Shown one piece after another: positions 33,543-43,270 of a stretch of DNA of 46,808 nt; position 1 is the stretch's first letter, and each line of letters starts with the position of its first letter. Position numbers and translations under genes: made by a program. This DNA is from an uncultured Lentisphaerota bacterium (GTDB lineage: Bacteria > Verrucomicrobiota > Kiritimatiellia > RFP12 > UBA1067), in assembly GCA_946413265.1 (NCBI GenBank), contig CAMKJU010000024.1:1-46808 (forward strand), in the 5' to 3' direction. The notes beneath the pieces were generated by a model. That model was not told where the DNA came from. It did not search any database and was given only the letters and a program-made list of their open reading frames with translations.

Positions 33543-36500
33543 CTAACGCAGGTGCAGGACCGTCCCGTCCCGGATAATCGTGAGCGTCGCCTCGTCGCTG
33601 AACGACGCGCCGTCGGGGCCGATTGCCAGCACCTTGTACGTCCCGGCATTCGGGCCGACGACGTCAGGGATTTCAAGAATCGGGCCGTCGCCGCCCGGTA
33701 CCGGCGCGCCGTTCTTGTACCACCGGTACGAATTCGCCCCGAGTGCGCGCGCCGCGAAGCAGACGCCCTGGTGCGCCTTCACGCGCCTGTTCCGCGGCTG
33801 GGCGATGAAATCCAGCGGCGTGCCGAACGCGTCCGACGGCGGCGGAACCGTGCGGACGAATGCGTAGATCTTGCCGGACGAGAACCACTGCGCCGTATCC
33901 GTCTGCGTCCAGTCCGGCTGTCTGCCGTCCGTGTTCGTGCCGATGCCGAGATCAAGCCAATTCTGCTGGCCACCGCCAAACCGGTTGAATGCAAAGAGCG
34001 TCTCGCCCGCCCTCCAGTTGTGCACCTGCATCGAACCATAACCGGAGTTTGTCGGAATCCCGTCTGGGGTGTCGTTGAAGTCGAAGTGGCCGTCATCTCC
34101 TCCAATTCCGGCGAGGCCCGTTCTGACTCCATAGTTGGAGCTCCAGAATTCAATGTTCCCGTCAAGGTGCTCGCCTGCAGTCACGCTGCCGGACACGGTA
34201 TCCGAACGCGCCACGGTCATGTCGGTCACCTTCCGCTGCCAATAGATGCCGGTTCCAGAGTACGGGATGCCGATCATCATGGGATTGTCCGTAAAAGCAT
34301 CCATGGAAACCCAAACCCACCTCACTTCGCCCTCGTTTTTCGTCACGAGCTCCATCGCGAACGCGATCCTGTCAAACGGATCGTCCAGCATCTTGCGCGC
34401 GTCCAGGTCGTATTTGAATGTGCCGGTGAAGTTCTGGGCGGCAATGGACGCCAAATTGGGCGTCGCCAGTATCGGCGTGTAGCTGGACGCCTCCGTCACG
34501 CTTCCGAGGAAGTCCGGAACACTCTGCGCCGGCACGGCAAACCGCGCGGCAATGGCGGACAGAACACCTTTCGCCGTCTCCACATTGCGGAGAGTGACGG
34601 TATAGGACGAGCCGGCCGAAAGCCCAGAGACATGGAGGCGCAAGGACTTTTCGCCGACAGTCTCAACCTGCGTCACGGCGGCCCCCTCGATTTCGGCCGT
34701 CAACCTGGAAACCGCGCCGAGCGCGAGGTCGCCGTCCAGCTCCACAAAGACCGTCTCGCGGTCGGCCGACACCTGCACGGAGTCGATCGCCGCCACCGCG
34801 TACTTCACGAATATCGCGAGCCGGCGGACTTCGTAGCTGCCGCCGTTCTGAGTAAATGTATAGTCGATGTTGGAACCACCATCGGGATCGTTTCCGATGC
34901 CAATGCCAATTTGGGAACCAGCCCCCTTGTTGAACTTGGTCAGCGACCAGAGGACCTGGCGCTCCTTCCAGTTGTGCACCTGCATCGAGCCATGCCCGCC
35001 GTGGTTGGCACTGTAACCGCCATCGTCCCAGTCAAAGGCATTTCCAGCCCCCCCGACGTCTCCGAAACCCGGGCCGTAGTTGTAGTCTGAGGCCCAGAAC
35101 TCGACGATTCCGCCCTCCGCGTAGTCGCCGGTCGTGACAGCGGGCGAATTGGACCTCACCTCGAGATTGCCGACCTTCTCCTTGAAGTAGTACCCGCCCT
35201 CCGGTATGCCAAGTCTGTAGATGTCCTGCGTGAACGCGTCCATGGCCGTCCAGACCCAAATCGGATCCTCGTTCGGCTTCTTCAGCATCATGTAGTACCC
35301 GATACGCGACACCTTCCTGCCGGATGAACTGAGCGCCGCACGCCTGTCGCCGAGCTGATAGAGGTTCTGGTTCCGCCAGTTCACGTCGCTCACAGACGAG
35401 TTGACCGGGATGTCGGTGGCCGTGACGAACTCCCACCCGTCCAGCTCCGCGCCGATCTTGGACGAAACCTCGTCCACCATCTCGTAGGAAGACTCCCCGC
35501 CCGCGTATTTCGCGTCCCACGCGGACAGTTCGTCAATTGCAATCCCGTTCCTGTTCGGACGACCGGGACGCACAAGGACGTACAGTCTGCGCGCCCCCCA
35601 ACTGCCGGCGTTGCCGGCGTTCGTCCAGTCGGGACACTGGGCATTTCCTCCGTAGTTGCCGATTCCGATGTCGAGCGACCGGCCGTCACTGCCAAACCTG
35701 TTGATGGCCCATACCGTCTGGCCTTCCCTGTAGTTGTGCACCTGCATCGCGCCGTGCCCAGGATTGTTGCCCCAGTCCGCAACGTCATCGAAGTCGAAGG
35801 CCTCGTCGCTTCCGCCAAGTTCCCGCGAGACATCCCTTGCAGGACCGTAGTTGCAGGACCAGAACTCGATGTTGCCGTCGTCGAACGCACCGTTCACGAC
35901 GCCGTTCACGTTCGACTTCACGCGGAGGTTCCCGACCTTTTGCTGGAACGCGTGCCCGCGCCGCGCCACCGGGATCCCTAGCCCACCCGTTTCGAGCGTC
36001 ATGGCGTCGAACGACGTCCAGGCGTAGTTCTTGTTGCCTTGGCCGTCGGTCAGCACAAGACAGTAGGCCACGCGGTCGAACTCGTAGTCCACGCCGAGTT
36101 CCGACATGACGTAACTCCTGTCCGAGGCGTTGAAGTCGCCGTTCACGGGCACAGCGACTTCCGCAAGAAGCAGGTACCCGTCCGCCTCGCTGCCGACGAG
36201 ATCGGCGATGTCCGCAGGCAATCCGACATGTCCGGCGACCGTCACGCTGGTCGGTTCCATGATGTTGCCGGACGTGTCGCACACGCCGCTTACGGCAACC
36301 GTCGAGCCGACCGCGACGGGCTGGGCGAAGGCCACCGACACCGTGCGGTTGCCGTCATGCGCTTCGGCCGACATCGCCACGTTCCCCTCTGCGGCAAACG
36401 CAACACCGGAAAGGCCGAAGACGGCAACCGCTTCGTTGAACACGAAATCCACCTTCTTGCCGTCCAATGACGAACTCCGCGCGGAAACGAGTACTGGTGC

Positions 36501-37892
36501 CGCGGTGTCGGATATGCAGCGGACGTAGATCGTCATGCGCACGAGGTCGCGGCCGTCGGCGACCGTAAACGCGCGCGTCCAGTCGGGAGAGCCCTCGCCC
36601 GACGTGTTGTTGCCGATGCCGGCGCAGGGCCACTGGTCGTGTTTGCAGAGGTTGCTCAGGGCGAAAACCGTCTGGCCCGCGCCGTAGTTGTGTATCTGCA
36701 TGGACGTGTACCGCCCGTTTCGGAAGGAACATCTGTCTCCGAAATCAAGCGTGTTGCCGTCCGCGCCCGGAATGCCCGCCTCATTCACTCCATCGAAGTT
36801 CCAGGGCCAGAACTCGATGTTGCCGGTCTGGATGCCCGTCCCGTTCTGGACGCCGGCGACGTTGGAGAACACGTTCATGTTCACGATCGGCCCCTGGAAG
36901 AAATTCTCGTTGAAGAGCGTGGGGACGCCGATCTTGCGCACGTCGTTCGTGAAGGCATCCATCGAAACCCACGCATAAGATGTCGTGCCGCCCTCGTGCA
37001 GTTCAAGAAGATACGCAATGCGGTCAAAGGGCACGAGGATGTCCTTGCTGCGGTCCATAAAATAGAGGTTGTCGCATGCGTCCTGCGTACTCAGGTTCAT
37101 CGAAGACGTGACGTCGAACGAATAGACGGCCGTATAGCCTTGCGTCTCCGACGCCGGAATGTCGCACGCGGCAAGTCCGAGCGGAGTGAACTCGACATCG
37201 GACGTGAACGTTGAGCCATCCGCGCCGAAGATGTTCGTGATCGCCCCGAACCACGCCTGCGCCATTTTCGCATAGCCCTGTGCGCTCGGGTGGAGTCCGT
37301 CTCCGAGATCCGCCGGATGCGCGCCCTCCGCGTGCGTGTAGTCGAGGAAATGCACCGGCACGCCCTGCTGCGCAAGGCTTTCGACCATCGGCAGCACCCT
37401 CGGATTGAAGTTGTTCCGGATGTGCTCATCGATGCCGGCGTTGTTGGTCGGACGCCCCAGAAGCGTTGTGGCGACGATGTGGGTCTTCGGCGCGAGATTG
37501 TGGATGCGCAGGATGAGATTGCGCAATTTCTCCACAGTCGCATATACGCCGTCGTTCGTGCCGATGTGCAGGAGTACGACGTCGGGCGTCTCGACGTGCG
37601 CGAGCCACTTGCCCACGTTCTGGTAGATGCCGCCGTCGCTGTGCGAGAGCCACCAGCCGCTGTGTCCCTCGTGGTCCCAGTCCGGCAGGTCGGACGCCCC
37701 GTTGCCAGTCTCGGAACCAACGAAGTCGACGCTGTAGTTCGCCTGCGTCAGCAGGTTGTACAGCGGCAGACGGTAACCGCCTGCGGTATTGGCGCCGTAT
37801 GTGATCGAATCGCCGAGCGGCATGATTCGGATGACGCCGGCAGACAACACGCCGCAGCTAAAGGCGGCAAGGGCAAGCACGTGTTTTTTCAT
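33543..37892 (-). CDS. Secreted SGNH esterase with four copies of an accessory beta module and a C-terminal Ig-like domain (1449 aa)
   Basis: ATG 37890-37892 with AAAGGA upstream; signal peptide of about 18 residues. The SGNH domain (about 19-225) has MPLGDSITYG (nucleophile Ser), the block III motif HIGTNDG, and GDGLHPSAQGY with the catalytic Asp-x-x-His, as in CE3/CE2-like acetylxylan esterases. Four modules follow (about 240-454, 590-775, 850-1030, 1165-1347), each with FDRIAY-like, W-x-SMDAFT, NIEFW, SMQVHN, and a final L-GIGN..PDWT block. This module is known to me as a single C-terminal part of sialate-O-acetylesterase-like proteins in Verrucomicrobia and Planctomycetes. An Ig-like domain (about 1364-1444) closes the protein, ending VLHLR. 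It is likely a polysaccharide or sialoglycan deacetylase. It is 42 bp downstream of the GH3 gene. Confidence 0.85.
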   Translation of the reverse strand: MKKHVLALAAFSCGVLSAGVIRIMPLGDSITYGANTAGGYRLPLYNLLTQANYSVDFVGSETGNGASDLPDWDHEGHSGWWLSHSDGGIYQNVGKWLAHVETPDVVLLHIGTNDGVYATVEKLRNLILRIHNLAPKTHIVATTLLGRPTNNAGIDEHIRNNFNPRVLPMVESLAQQGVPVHFLDYTHAEGAHPADLGDGLHPSAQGYAKMAQAWFGAITNIFGADGSTFTSDVEFTPLGLAACDIPASETQGYTAVYSFDVTSSMNLSTQDACDNLYFMDRSKDILVPFDRIAYLLELHEGGTTSYAWVSMDAFTNDVRKIGVPTLFNENFFQGPIVNMNVFSNVAGVQNGTGIQTGNIEFWPWNFDGVNEAGIPGADGNTLDFGDRCSFRNGRYTSMQIHNYGAGQTVFALSNLCKHDQWPCAGIGNNTSGEGSPDWTRAFTVADGRDLVRMTIYVRCISDTAAPVLVSARSSSLDGKKVDFVFNEAVAVFGLSGVAFAAEGNVAMSAEAHDGNRTVSVAFAQPVAVGSTVAVSGVCDTSGNIMEPTSVTVAGHVGLPADIADLVGSEADGYLLLAEVAVPVNGDFNASDRSYVMSELGVDYEFDRVAYCLVLTDGQGNKNYAWTSFDAMTLETGGLGIPVARRGHAFQQKVGNLRVKSNVNGVVNGAFDDGNIEFWSCNYGPARDVSRELGGSDEAFDFDDVADWGNNPGHGAMQVHNYREGQTVWAINRFGSDGRSLDIGIGNYGGNAQCPDWTNAGNAGSWGARRLYVLVRPGRPNRNGIAIDELSAWDAKYAGGESSYEMVDEVSSKIGAELDGWEFVTATDIPVNSSVSDVNWRNQNLYQLGDRRAALSSSGRKVSRIGYYMMLKKPNEDPIWVWTAMDAFTQDIYRLGIPEGGYYFKEKVGNLEVRSNSPAVTTGDYAEGGIVEFWASDYNYGPGFGDVGGAGNAFDWDDGGYSANHGGHGSMQVHNWKERQVLWSLTKFNKGAGSQIGIGIGNDPDGGSNIDYTFTQNGGSYEVRRLAIFVKYAVAAIDSVQVSADRETVFVELDGDLALGAVSRLTAEIEGAAVTQVETVGEKSLRLHVSGLSAGSSYTVTLRNVETAKGVLSAIAARFAVPAQSVPDFLGSVTEASSYTPILATPNLASIAAQNFTGTFKYDLDARKMLDDPFDRIAFAMELVTKNEGEVRWVWVSMDAFTDNPMMIGIPYSGTGIYWQRKVTDMTVARSDTVSGSVTAGEHLDGNIEFWSSNYGVRTGLAGIGGDDGHFDFNDTPDGIPTNSGYGSMQVHNWRAGETLFAFNRFGGGQQNWLDLGIGTNTDGRQPDWTQTDTAQWFSSGKIYAFVRTVPPPSDAFGTPLDFIAQPRNRRVKAHQGVCFAARALGANSYRWYKNGAPVPGGDGPILEIPDVVGPNAGTYKVLAIGPDGASFSDEATLTIIRDGTVLHLR

Positions 37893-37934
37893 GACTTTTC
37901 CTTTCTTAGGTGGTCATTCGGTTTATGCGGCAAA

Positions 37935-40900
37935 TCAGCGGGCCGGGCGGTCGGTAAGGACCTGCACGTTGCGGACGGTCATCTTCACGCCGGTGTCGTT
38001 GTTCCAGGCGATGCCGTCGGACGGCTCGGGCGCGTATTTGCCGGTGTCGTTGAAGAGGTACGCCTCGAAGCGCGCGAGCTTTGCGCCCGGCAGCTTGGAA
38101 ACCGGCACCTCGTGGACGAGCGTCATCCACGTGCCAGGCTTCGCGTAGGCCGCGAGGGCGCTGTCTTTCGCGCAGTTGAGCGGCGCCAGGTCGATCGCCG
38201 TTTCGTTCTTGACAGTCCCCTCGCCCCAGACGCGGGCCTTGCCGTTGACGACGAGCTTGAGCCAACCCGCATCCTTCGGACGTGTCGCGTGCGTCGTCTC
38301 GAACTTCACCTCGTAGCGCACGATCACCCGGTAGTCGGCATACCCCGTGAGATCCAACTCGGCCGGAAGCGACACGCAGAGGTGGTGTGCCTCCACCGAC
38401 CGCTCGCCGTCGAGAAGCGTCGCGAGCGGGCGCGGGGGCACGCGGATGAGCTTCAAGATGTCCTTCGCCCCCGCGAACGAGCGGACCGCCCGGTTCACGT
38501 CGAACTGCTTCGCCTTCTTGTCCAGCCACACGCGCGCGGCAGCCTTCGCGACGGCCTTGTACGCCGCCACGGACTCCGGCGTGTACCGCGCGTAGTCCCG
38601 CACGCGCGCCGCAAGCAGCTCCTGGAGCTTCGACTTGTCGGCCTCGACCTTCCCGCCAAGCGCCTGGCGCACCTCGCGTACGTTCTTGATCGCCGCGCGG
38701 ATGCCGAGCACGCTCTCCGACGCGAGCGCGGTACGGGCGCGCTTGCGCGCGGCCCTGTAGGCGGCCTCCTCGTCAGGACAGCCGCAGCCGCCCGTCACCT
38801 TCTCGTCGAGGACGGCCTGAAGCCTTTCACGCGCCTCCTCGAGTGTACGGTCCACCACGCGCACGCCCTCGAGCTTCGCCGTCACCGAGGCGGAGTTCTT
38901 GAACTTGTCCGTGAAGTTGAGGTTCATGAAGAAGCGGTCGATCCGGGACCAGTCGATCTTTCCGCGCGAAGAACGCGACTTGCCGTCCGCGCGGAAGCCC
39001 TTGTCGATGAACGGCAGACCCATCGTGCCGTCGGGGTTCTTCGTCACGAGCGGGATCGCGATCTCCGTCACGCCCCAGTCTTTCACGAACTCCGCGACGT
39101 CCCACCCGTAGTTGTGCTCGTCGTTCTCGGACATCTTCCCGCCGAACACCTGGAGGTCGGGGTCGTTGTCCTTCTGGGCCACGTTCACGGAGCGGAGCTT
39201 GATGAAGCTTCCGCCGGCGAGCGCCTTGCTGAACGGCGTCTCGTAGTCCGACGGCGTCAGCGTGAGACGGAACCTGAGTTCGAGCTTCGCGGGATCGTGC
39301 GTGGTGAAGTCGGCTTCCGTGTTCTGCATGAGGTCGTTCTTCGCGTTCGCCCAGTTGACCCAGATGCTGCGGCCCGCGTTGAACCCGTAACTTCTGTTGG
39401 CGCCGGGGAAGTTCGCCACCACGTAGCGGAAGTCTCGCAGCTTCGCCTTCACACCGAGGAGCGCGCGACACGCCGCGTCGACGTCCGCCTGCGTGGCGGC
39501 GGCGTCGAAGAACACGGCGCGCGCCTTCTGGAGACCGGCCTCGTAGGCCTTCATCGTCTCGGGATCGTAGTCGTTGCCCGAAACGCGCACGCGGATCGCC
39601 TCCTCCAGCGCGTCGCGGTCGACGGACGGCGCGGGCGCCGTCTTCCGACGCGCCTTGCCGGTGCGCGGACCGCGCGCCGGCAGCGCGACGGAATCGAAAT
39701 GTCCGGCACCGACCACGGCCACGGGGAACGCCGCCGACTTTTTCGAGCCGTTGTACGATGCCGTGACCGTGATCGTGGCCACGCCATCCGCAACGCCCTT
39801 CACCACGCCCTTCGCGTCGACGGACGCGACATCGGGACGCGACGATGCGAAGGCAAGCTGCGCCTTCGCGGGATCGAGGAAGCTGTCGTCCTTCAGCGTC
39901 AGCGTGACCGCCGTGAAAACCTCCCCGCCCGCCTTGACCACGAGGTCGCTCGGGCGCGCGGTCATGACGTTGAGCGCATCCGCAAGGCGTCCGGTGACGC
40001 GGAGCGGGCTCGCGAAGCGCACGTCTTCCGCCGATGCGGCGATTTCGATGCGCCAGTCGCCGTTCGGCACCACGCGGCGCGTGCCGTCCCAGAAGCAGCA
40101 GTCGGACACATCCACCTTCATCGTCGCCGTCTTCGTCTCGCCGGGCGCGAGGTCGACCTTCGCGAACGCCTTGATTTCCTTCGCGGGCAGCCCCTTCCCG
40201 CGCGGGTAGGCCACATAGACCTGCACCACCTCCGAACCCGCGCGGCGGCCCGTGTTCGTCACGTCCACCGAGACGGCCACGGACTCGTTCGCGTCCGCGC
40301 TCGTTTTCTCGAAGCGCGGATTGGAATAGGCAAACGTGGTGTAGCTCAGGCCGTAGCCGAACGGATAGTCAACCTTGCCCCGGAAGTAGCGGTAGGTGTA
40401 GCCGCCGCAGGGGTAGTCACGCTCCTCCGGCAGAAACTTCTCCTTCATCCCGTACTGGCGGATGCCGGGCAGTTCGCTCTCCTTGGCGTACCAGGTGAAC
40501 GTGAGCTTGCCGCACGGGTTCGTTTCGCCAAACAGCTGACGCGCCACGCCCACGCCCTGGGCCTGTCCGTTCTGGGACGACCAGAAGATGGCGGGGACGA
40601 GATCCTTGAACCCGCCGAGCTCCACGACGTTGGACGTCTGGAGGAAGAGAATCGTGTTGCGGTTGAGCGCGGCGACCTGGCGGATCGTCTTATCCTGTCC
40701 GCGCGTGAGCGTCAGCGCCTCGCGGTCCTTGCCCTCGCTGGAGTCGTCGTGGTGATCGCCCGCGACGAAGATCACGACGTCCGCGGCGGAGATGAGCGTC
40801 TTGTCCGCCTTCTTGAGCGCGCCGCCGGGCCCGAAGGACGAGACGAGGCGCACCTCCGCCGCGCGGTTGTTCGCGAACAGGTAGTCGTCGATGCCGGCGA

Positions 40901-42242
40901 AGACGGAGATGCGGTTGCGCAGCTTCGGCTTGCCGTGGTAGTTCCCGAGGAAACATTCGTCGGCCATGTCGCCCACCACGACGACCTTCTTGAGCTTATT
41001 CGCGTCGAGGGGCAGCACGCCGCCCTCGTTCTTGAGCAGCACCACACTGCGGGCGGCGGCCTCTTCGGCGAGCGCCCGGTGCTCGCGCGTCTCGACCGTC
41101 GCGGCGAAACCGTAGTCCGCCGAACGGTACGCCACGGCGTCCGTCGGGTCGAACTCGCCGAGGCGGAAGCGGGAGAGAATGCTGAGATAGACGTTGCGGT
41201 TGATCTGCGCCTCGTCGAGAAGGCCCTGCTCCACCGCCTTGCCCGCGTGCTTCGGGTAGATGTCGCCATTGCAGTCCATGTCGCACCCGGCCATGAGCGC
41301 CATCGCGACGGATCCGGGCTTGGTGACGACGCCGTCCTCGCCCACGTAGTCGCGCACGCCCTTCCCGGCGCGCGTGCGGAAGTTATTTCGCTGCACCGTG
41401 TTGCGCGTCGGCACCCATCTCTGCTGGCGCTCGATGTTGTCGATGGCGCCGCAGTCCGAGACGACGAATCCCGTGAAGCCGAACGTCTCGCGCAGGAGCG
41501 TGGTCAGGAGGAACGGGTTGGCGGAGGACGGCGTGAAGTTGACGGCGTTGTACGCGCTCATGAGCGAGGGCACGTCCGTGCGCGCCACGACGTACCGGTA
41601 CACGCGCGCGTAGTAGTCGCGGATGTCCGCCTCGCTCGCATCGGACGACGTGGAGCCGCGTTGGTTCTCGTGGTTGTTGAGGGCGTAGTGCTTGATGGTC
41701 GGGACGGTCTTGAGGTACTTCGCGTCGTCGCCCTTCATGCCTTCGACGAACGCGCCGGAGAGCATGCCCGCGACGAGCGGGTCCTCGCCCCACGCCTCGT
41801 TCGTGCGGCCCCAGAGCGGGTGTCGGGCGAGGTTGATCGTGGGACACCAGTACGTGAGCCCGCGCCCGCGTCCGCCCTCGTCGAGCGGCTGGTTGTGTCC
41901 GCGGCACTCGTCGGCGATCGCGGAGGCGACGGCGCGGATGAACTTTTCGTCCCACGTCACGGAGAGCGAAAGCGGCATGGGGAAGCTCGTGCCCTCGCCC
42001 GTGCCGTTCTGGATTCCGTGCAGCGCCTCGTTCCAGAAGTCGTAGCGGTCCACGCCGAGGCGCGGCACGGCCTTGGTGTTCCGTCCGAGCTGGTCGATCT
42101 TCTCCTGGAGCGTCATGCGCGAGACGAGGTCCGCCGCGCGCTCCTCGAAGGAGCGAGACGTATCGAGATAAACAGGCTGCGCCGCGCCGGCTCCGACGGA
42201 TGCTGCGGCTATCACCGCCACTGCAAAGATTTTCGCTTTCAT
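37935..42242 (-). CDS. Secreted GH3 beta-glycosidase with Ig-like and helical add-on domains (1435 aa)
   Basis: ATG 42240-42242 is chosen; a GTG four codons earlier is possible. Signal peptide of about 21 residues. GH3 N-terminal domain (about 30-330) with substrate-binding KH (184-185) and catalytic nucleophile Asp263 in GFVVSDCGAID; GH3 C-terminal domain (about 390-620; VVVVGDMADECFLGNYHG, FLQTSNVVELGG, SSQNGQAQG); fibronectin-like domain (about 640-730); Big2-like domain (about 765-820; ASVDAKGVVKGVADGVATITV). After that come FIVAR-like three-helix segments (about 855-915 and 1095-1220), split by a beta-rich region (920-1085) with jelly-roll character, and a last beta domain to 1435. Typical GH3 proteins have 700-850 residues, so the extra half is unusual. 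It hydrolyses beta-linked gluco- or xylo-oligosaccharides by family; exact substrate unknown. It is followed by the SGNH gene, probably in one transcript. Confidence 0.9.
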   Translation of the reverse strand: MKAKIFAVAVIAAASVGAGAAQPVYLDTSRSFEERAADLVSRMTLQEKIDQLGRNTKAVPRLGVDRYDFWNEALHGIQNGTGEGTSFPMPLSLSVTWDEKFIRAVASAIADECRGHNQPLDEGGRGRGLTYWCPTINLARHPLWGRTNEAWGEDPLVAGMLSGAFVEGMKGDDAKYLKTVPTIKHYALNNHENQRGSTSSDASEADIRDYYARVYRYVVARTDVPSLMSAYNAVNFTPSSANPFLLTTLLRETFGFTGFVVSDCGAIDNIERQQRWVPTRNTVQRNNFRTRAGKGVRDYVGEDGVVTKPGSVAMALMAGCDMDCNGDIYPKHAGKAVEQGLLDEAQINRNVYLSILSRFRLGEFDPTDAVAYRSADYGFAATVETREHRALAEEAAARSVVLLKNEGGVLPLDANKLKKVVVVGDMADECFLGNYHGKPKLRNRISVFAGIDDYLFANNRAAEVRLVSSFGPGGALKKADKTLISAADVVIFVAGDHHDDSSEGKDREALTLTRGQDKTIRQVAALNRNTILFLQTSNVVELGGFKDLVPAIFWSSQNGQAQGVGVARQLFGETNPCGKLTFTWYAKESELPGIRQYGMKEKFLPEERDYPCGGYTYRYFRGKVDYPFGYGLSYTTFAYSNPRFEKTSADANESVAVSVDVTNTGRRAGSEVVQVYVAYPRGKGLPAKEIKAFAKVDLAPGETKTATMKVDVSDCCFWDGTRRVVPNGDWRIEIAASAEDVRFASPLRVTGRLADALNVMTARPSDLVVKAGGEVFTAVTLTLKDDSFLDPAKAQLAFASSRPDVASVDAKGVVKGVADGVATITVTASYNGSKKSAAFPVAVVGAGHFDSVALPARGPRTGKARRKTAPAPSVDRDALEEAIRVRVSGNDYDPETMKAYEAGLQKARAVFFDAAATQADVDAACRALLGVKAKLRDFRYVVANFPGANRSYGFNAGRSIWVNWANAKNDLMQNTEADFTTHDPAKLELRFRLTLTPSDYETPFSKALAGGSFIKLRSVNVAQKDNDPDLQVFGGKMSENDEHNYGWDVAEFVKDWGVTEIAIPLVTKNPDGTMGLPFIDKGFRADGKSRSSRGKIDWSRIDRFFMNLNFTDKFKNSASVTAKLEGVRVVDRTLEEARERLQAVLDEKVTGGCGCPDEEAAYRAARKRARTALASESVLGIRAAIKNVREVRQALGGKVEADKSKLQELLAARVRDYARYTPESVAAYKAVAKAAARVWLDKKAKQFDVNRAVRSFAGAKDILKLIRVPPRPLATLLDGERSVEAHHLCVSLPAELDLTGYADYRVIVRYEVKFETTHATRPKDAGWLKLVVNGKARVWGEGTVKNETAIDLAPLNCAKDSALAAYAKPGTWMTLVHEVPVSKLPGAKLARFEAYLFNDTGKYAPEPSDGIAWNNDTGVKMTVRNVQVLTDRPAR

Positions 42243-42285
42243 GATGTTTTCCACTAGTTAGTTTAAACGGCTTTCAGATGCAAAA

Positions 42286-42291
42286 ATTATA
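42286..42291 (-). promoter_or_regulatory. Candidate -10 element of the GH3 gene
   Basis: A consensus TATAAT lies 44 bp before the start codon at 42242, in an AT-rich gap. No good -35 is found at 16-18 nt; TTGGCG (42306-42311) is only 14 nt away. The call rests on the -10 alone. Confidence 0.35.
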
Positions 42292-42355
42292 CACCTTTTC
42301 TGAACCGCCAATCGCGAGATTCACGCAAAAATAATCGTGAAAATGGCGCAGAGCT

Positions 42356-42804
42356 CTATTGTGGGCGAATCGTCGCGTAGCCTTTCGGGCCGCCGCCGGT
42401 CACGCGCACGTCCGTGACGCGTCCGTTGCGCCACGTCAGGTCGACCGTGTAGCCGCCCTGGGCGCGAAGGCCCTTCACGCAGCCAACCGGCCACGCGGAG
42501 GGCAGTGCCGGCAGCAGGCGCAGGAGGACCTTCCCGTCCTTCGTCCGTTCGTGGCTCTGCAGGAGCATCTCGGCAATGCCGGCCGTGCAGCCGAAGTTGC
42601 CGTCGATCTGAAACGGCGGATGCGCGTCGAAGAGGTTCGGATACGTACCGCCGACGTCCTCAGCTGCCCCCACCGGCCGACATGATAAGGCTCGATTTCG
42701 GAAACGAACTTCCGCCACGCGGGAAGCTTGTCCGTATCGCGTCCAAGTATCTTTGCGGCCTCGACGGTCGCCCCGATGATGCAGCGGGCGAGCGCGTCGT
42801 TCGA
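42356..42804 (-). pseudogene. GH95 alpha-fucosidase C-terminal fragment, frameshifted and internally deleted
   Basis: The last part is clear GH95: [18 protein letters not shown], then [28 protein letters not shown] and a C-terminal beta domain to the TAG at 42356. In a different frame, further upstream (about 42680-42804), [20 protein letters not shown] and [19 protein letters not shown] match the part of GH95 that normally lies about 120-150 residues earlier. So the middle (with much of the active-site loop region) is deleted and the frame shifted near 42665-42680, and everything before SNDAL is gone. GH95 enzymes remove alpha-linked fucose or galactose from glycans. At the upstream break a transposase remnant starts on the other strand. 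Confidence 0.7.
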
Positions 42805-42995
42805 CTACTTCTACGACCTCGCCGACGCCGCATACGATGCGGCGGGAACGAGGGCGATGTCGCAGAGCCTGAACCACGTCCCGCTCATCGACGGCAATCC
42901 CAGGCGGGCACGAGAAGGTGTTCCTCCACCTGATGTTCGGCATCCTCGTCATCGCGGCGCAGAAGCTGATCGGCATCGCACAGTCTATCTGCTGA
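42797..42995 (+). pseudogene. DDE transposase C-terminal remnant (IS5/IS1182-like)
   Basis: In one plus-strand frame [17 protein letters not shown] and [16 protein letters not shown] recall the second-Asp region and following DxNPRR of IS5/IS1182-type transposases. After a frame change near 42910 the sequence [19 protein letters not shown] and a TGA at 42993-42995 match their common C-terminal ending. Between these, the section with the catalytic Glu is missing. It abuts the GH95 fragment at about 42800. It is an inactive relic; exact family uncertain. Confidence 0.6.
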
Positions 42996-43161
42996 CGGTT
43001 CCCGTCTTACGCGCAGCGTCGGCCTCCGCGCGGCGACGTTTCTCTTCTTCAATGAATTTCATGTCCATTTCTCTCTCCCTTTCAGGAAAGAGCCTGCGCT
43101 GGATTGTCTGCCAATGGCTTCCAAGTCGATATTTGCCGCCGTTCTCGTTCTTCTCGTCCAT
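42985..43161 (-). CDS. Small charged hypothetical protein (58 aa)
   Basis: ATG 43159-43161 with GAGGTGA at good spacing; TAG at 42985-42987, overlapping the end of the transposase relic on the other strand by 11 bp. The product begins [18 protein letters not shown], has [12 protein letters not shown] and a helical, strongly charged C-terminal half ([15 protein letters not shown]). No family recognised. It lies about 110 bp downstream of leader copy E, whose promoter points toward it, so it may be the gene now expressed from that leader. Confidence 0.4.
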   Translation of the reverse strand: MDEKNENGGKYRLGSHWQTIQRRLFPEREREMDMKFIEEEKRRRAEADAARKTGTVSR

Positions 43162-43215
43162 GATTTCACCTCGTCACGCCGCGCCGTGTGCCAACTGGAA
43201 CATCTCCGCATCCGA

Positions 43216-43242
43216 ATCTACACGATCTACACGTTCTACACG
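43216..43242. repeat. Short tandem repeat, 9-bp unit x 3
   Basis: Three copies of (A/T)TCTACACG in a row between leader copy E and the 58-residue ORF. It would be in the transcribed leader. Confidence 0.8.
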
Positions 43243-43270
43243 GCCATCAAAGAAGGTTTTGCAACTGCCT

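Noticed and set aside
37290-42257. Plus-strand open frame of 1655 codons opposite the GH3 and SGNH genes
   Set aside because: Composition is that of reverse-strand shadow (Arg, Val, Glu, His rich) and it spans two well-supported genes on the other strand.
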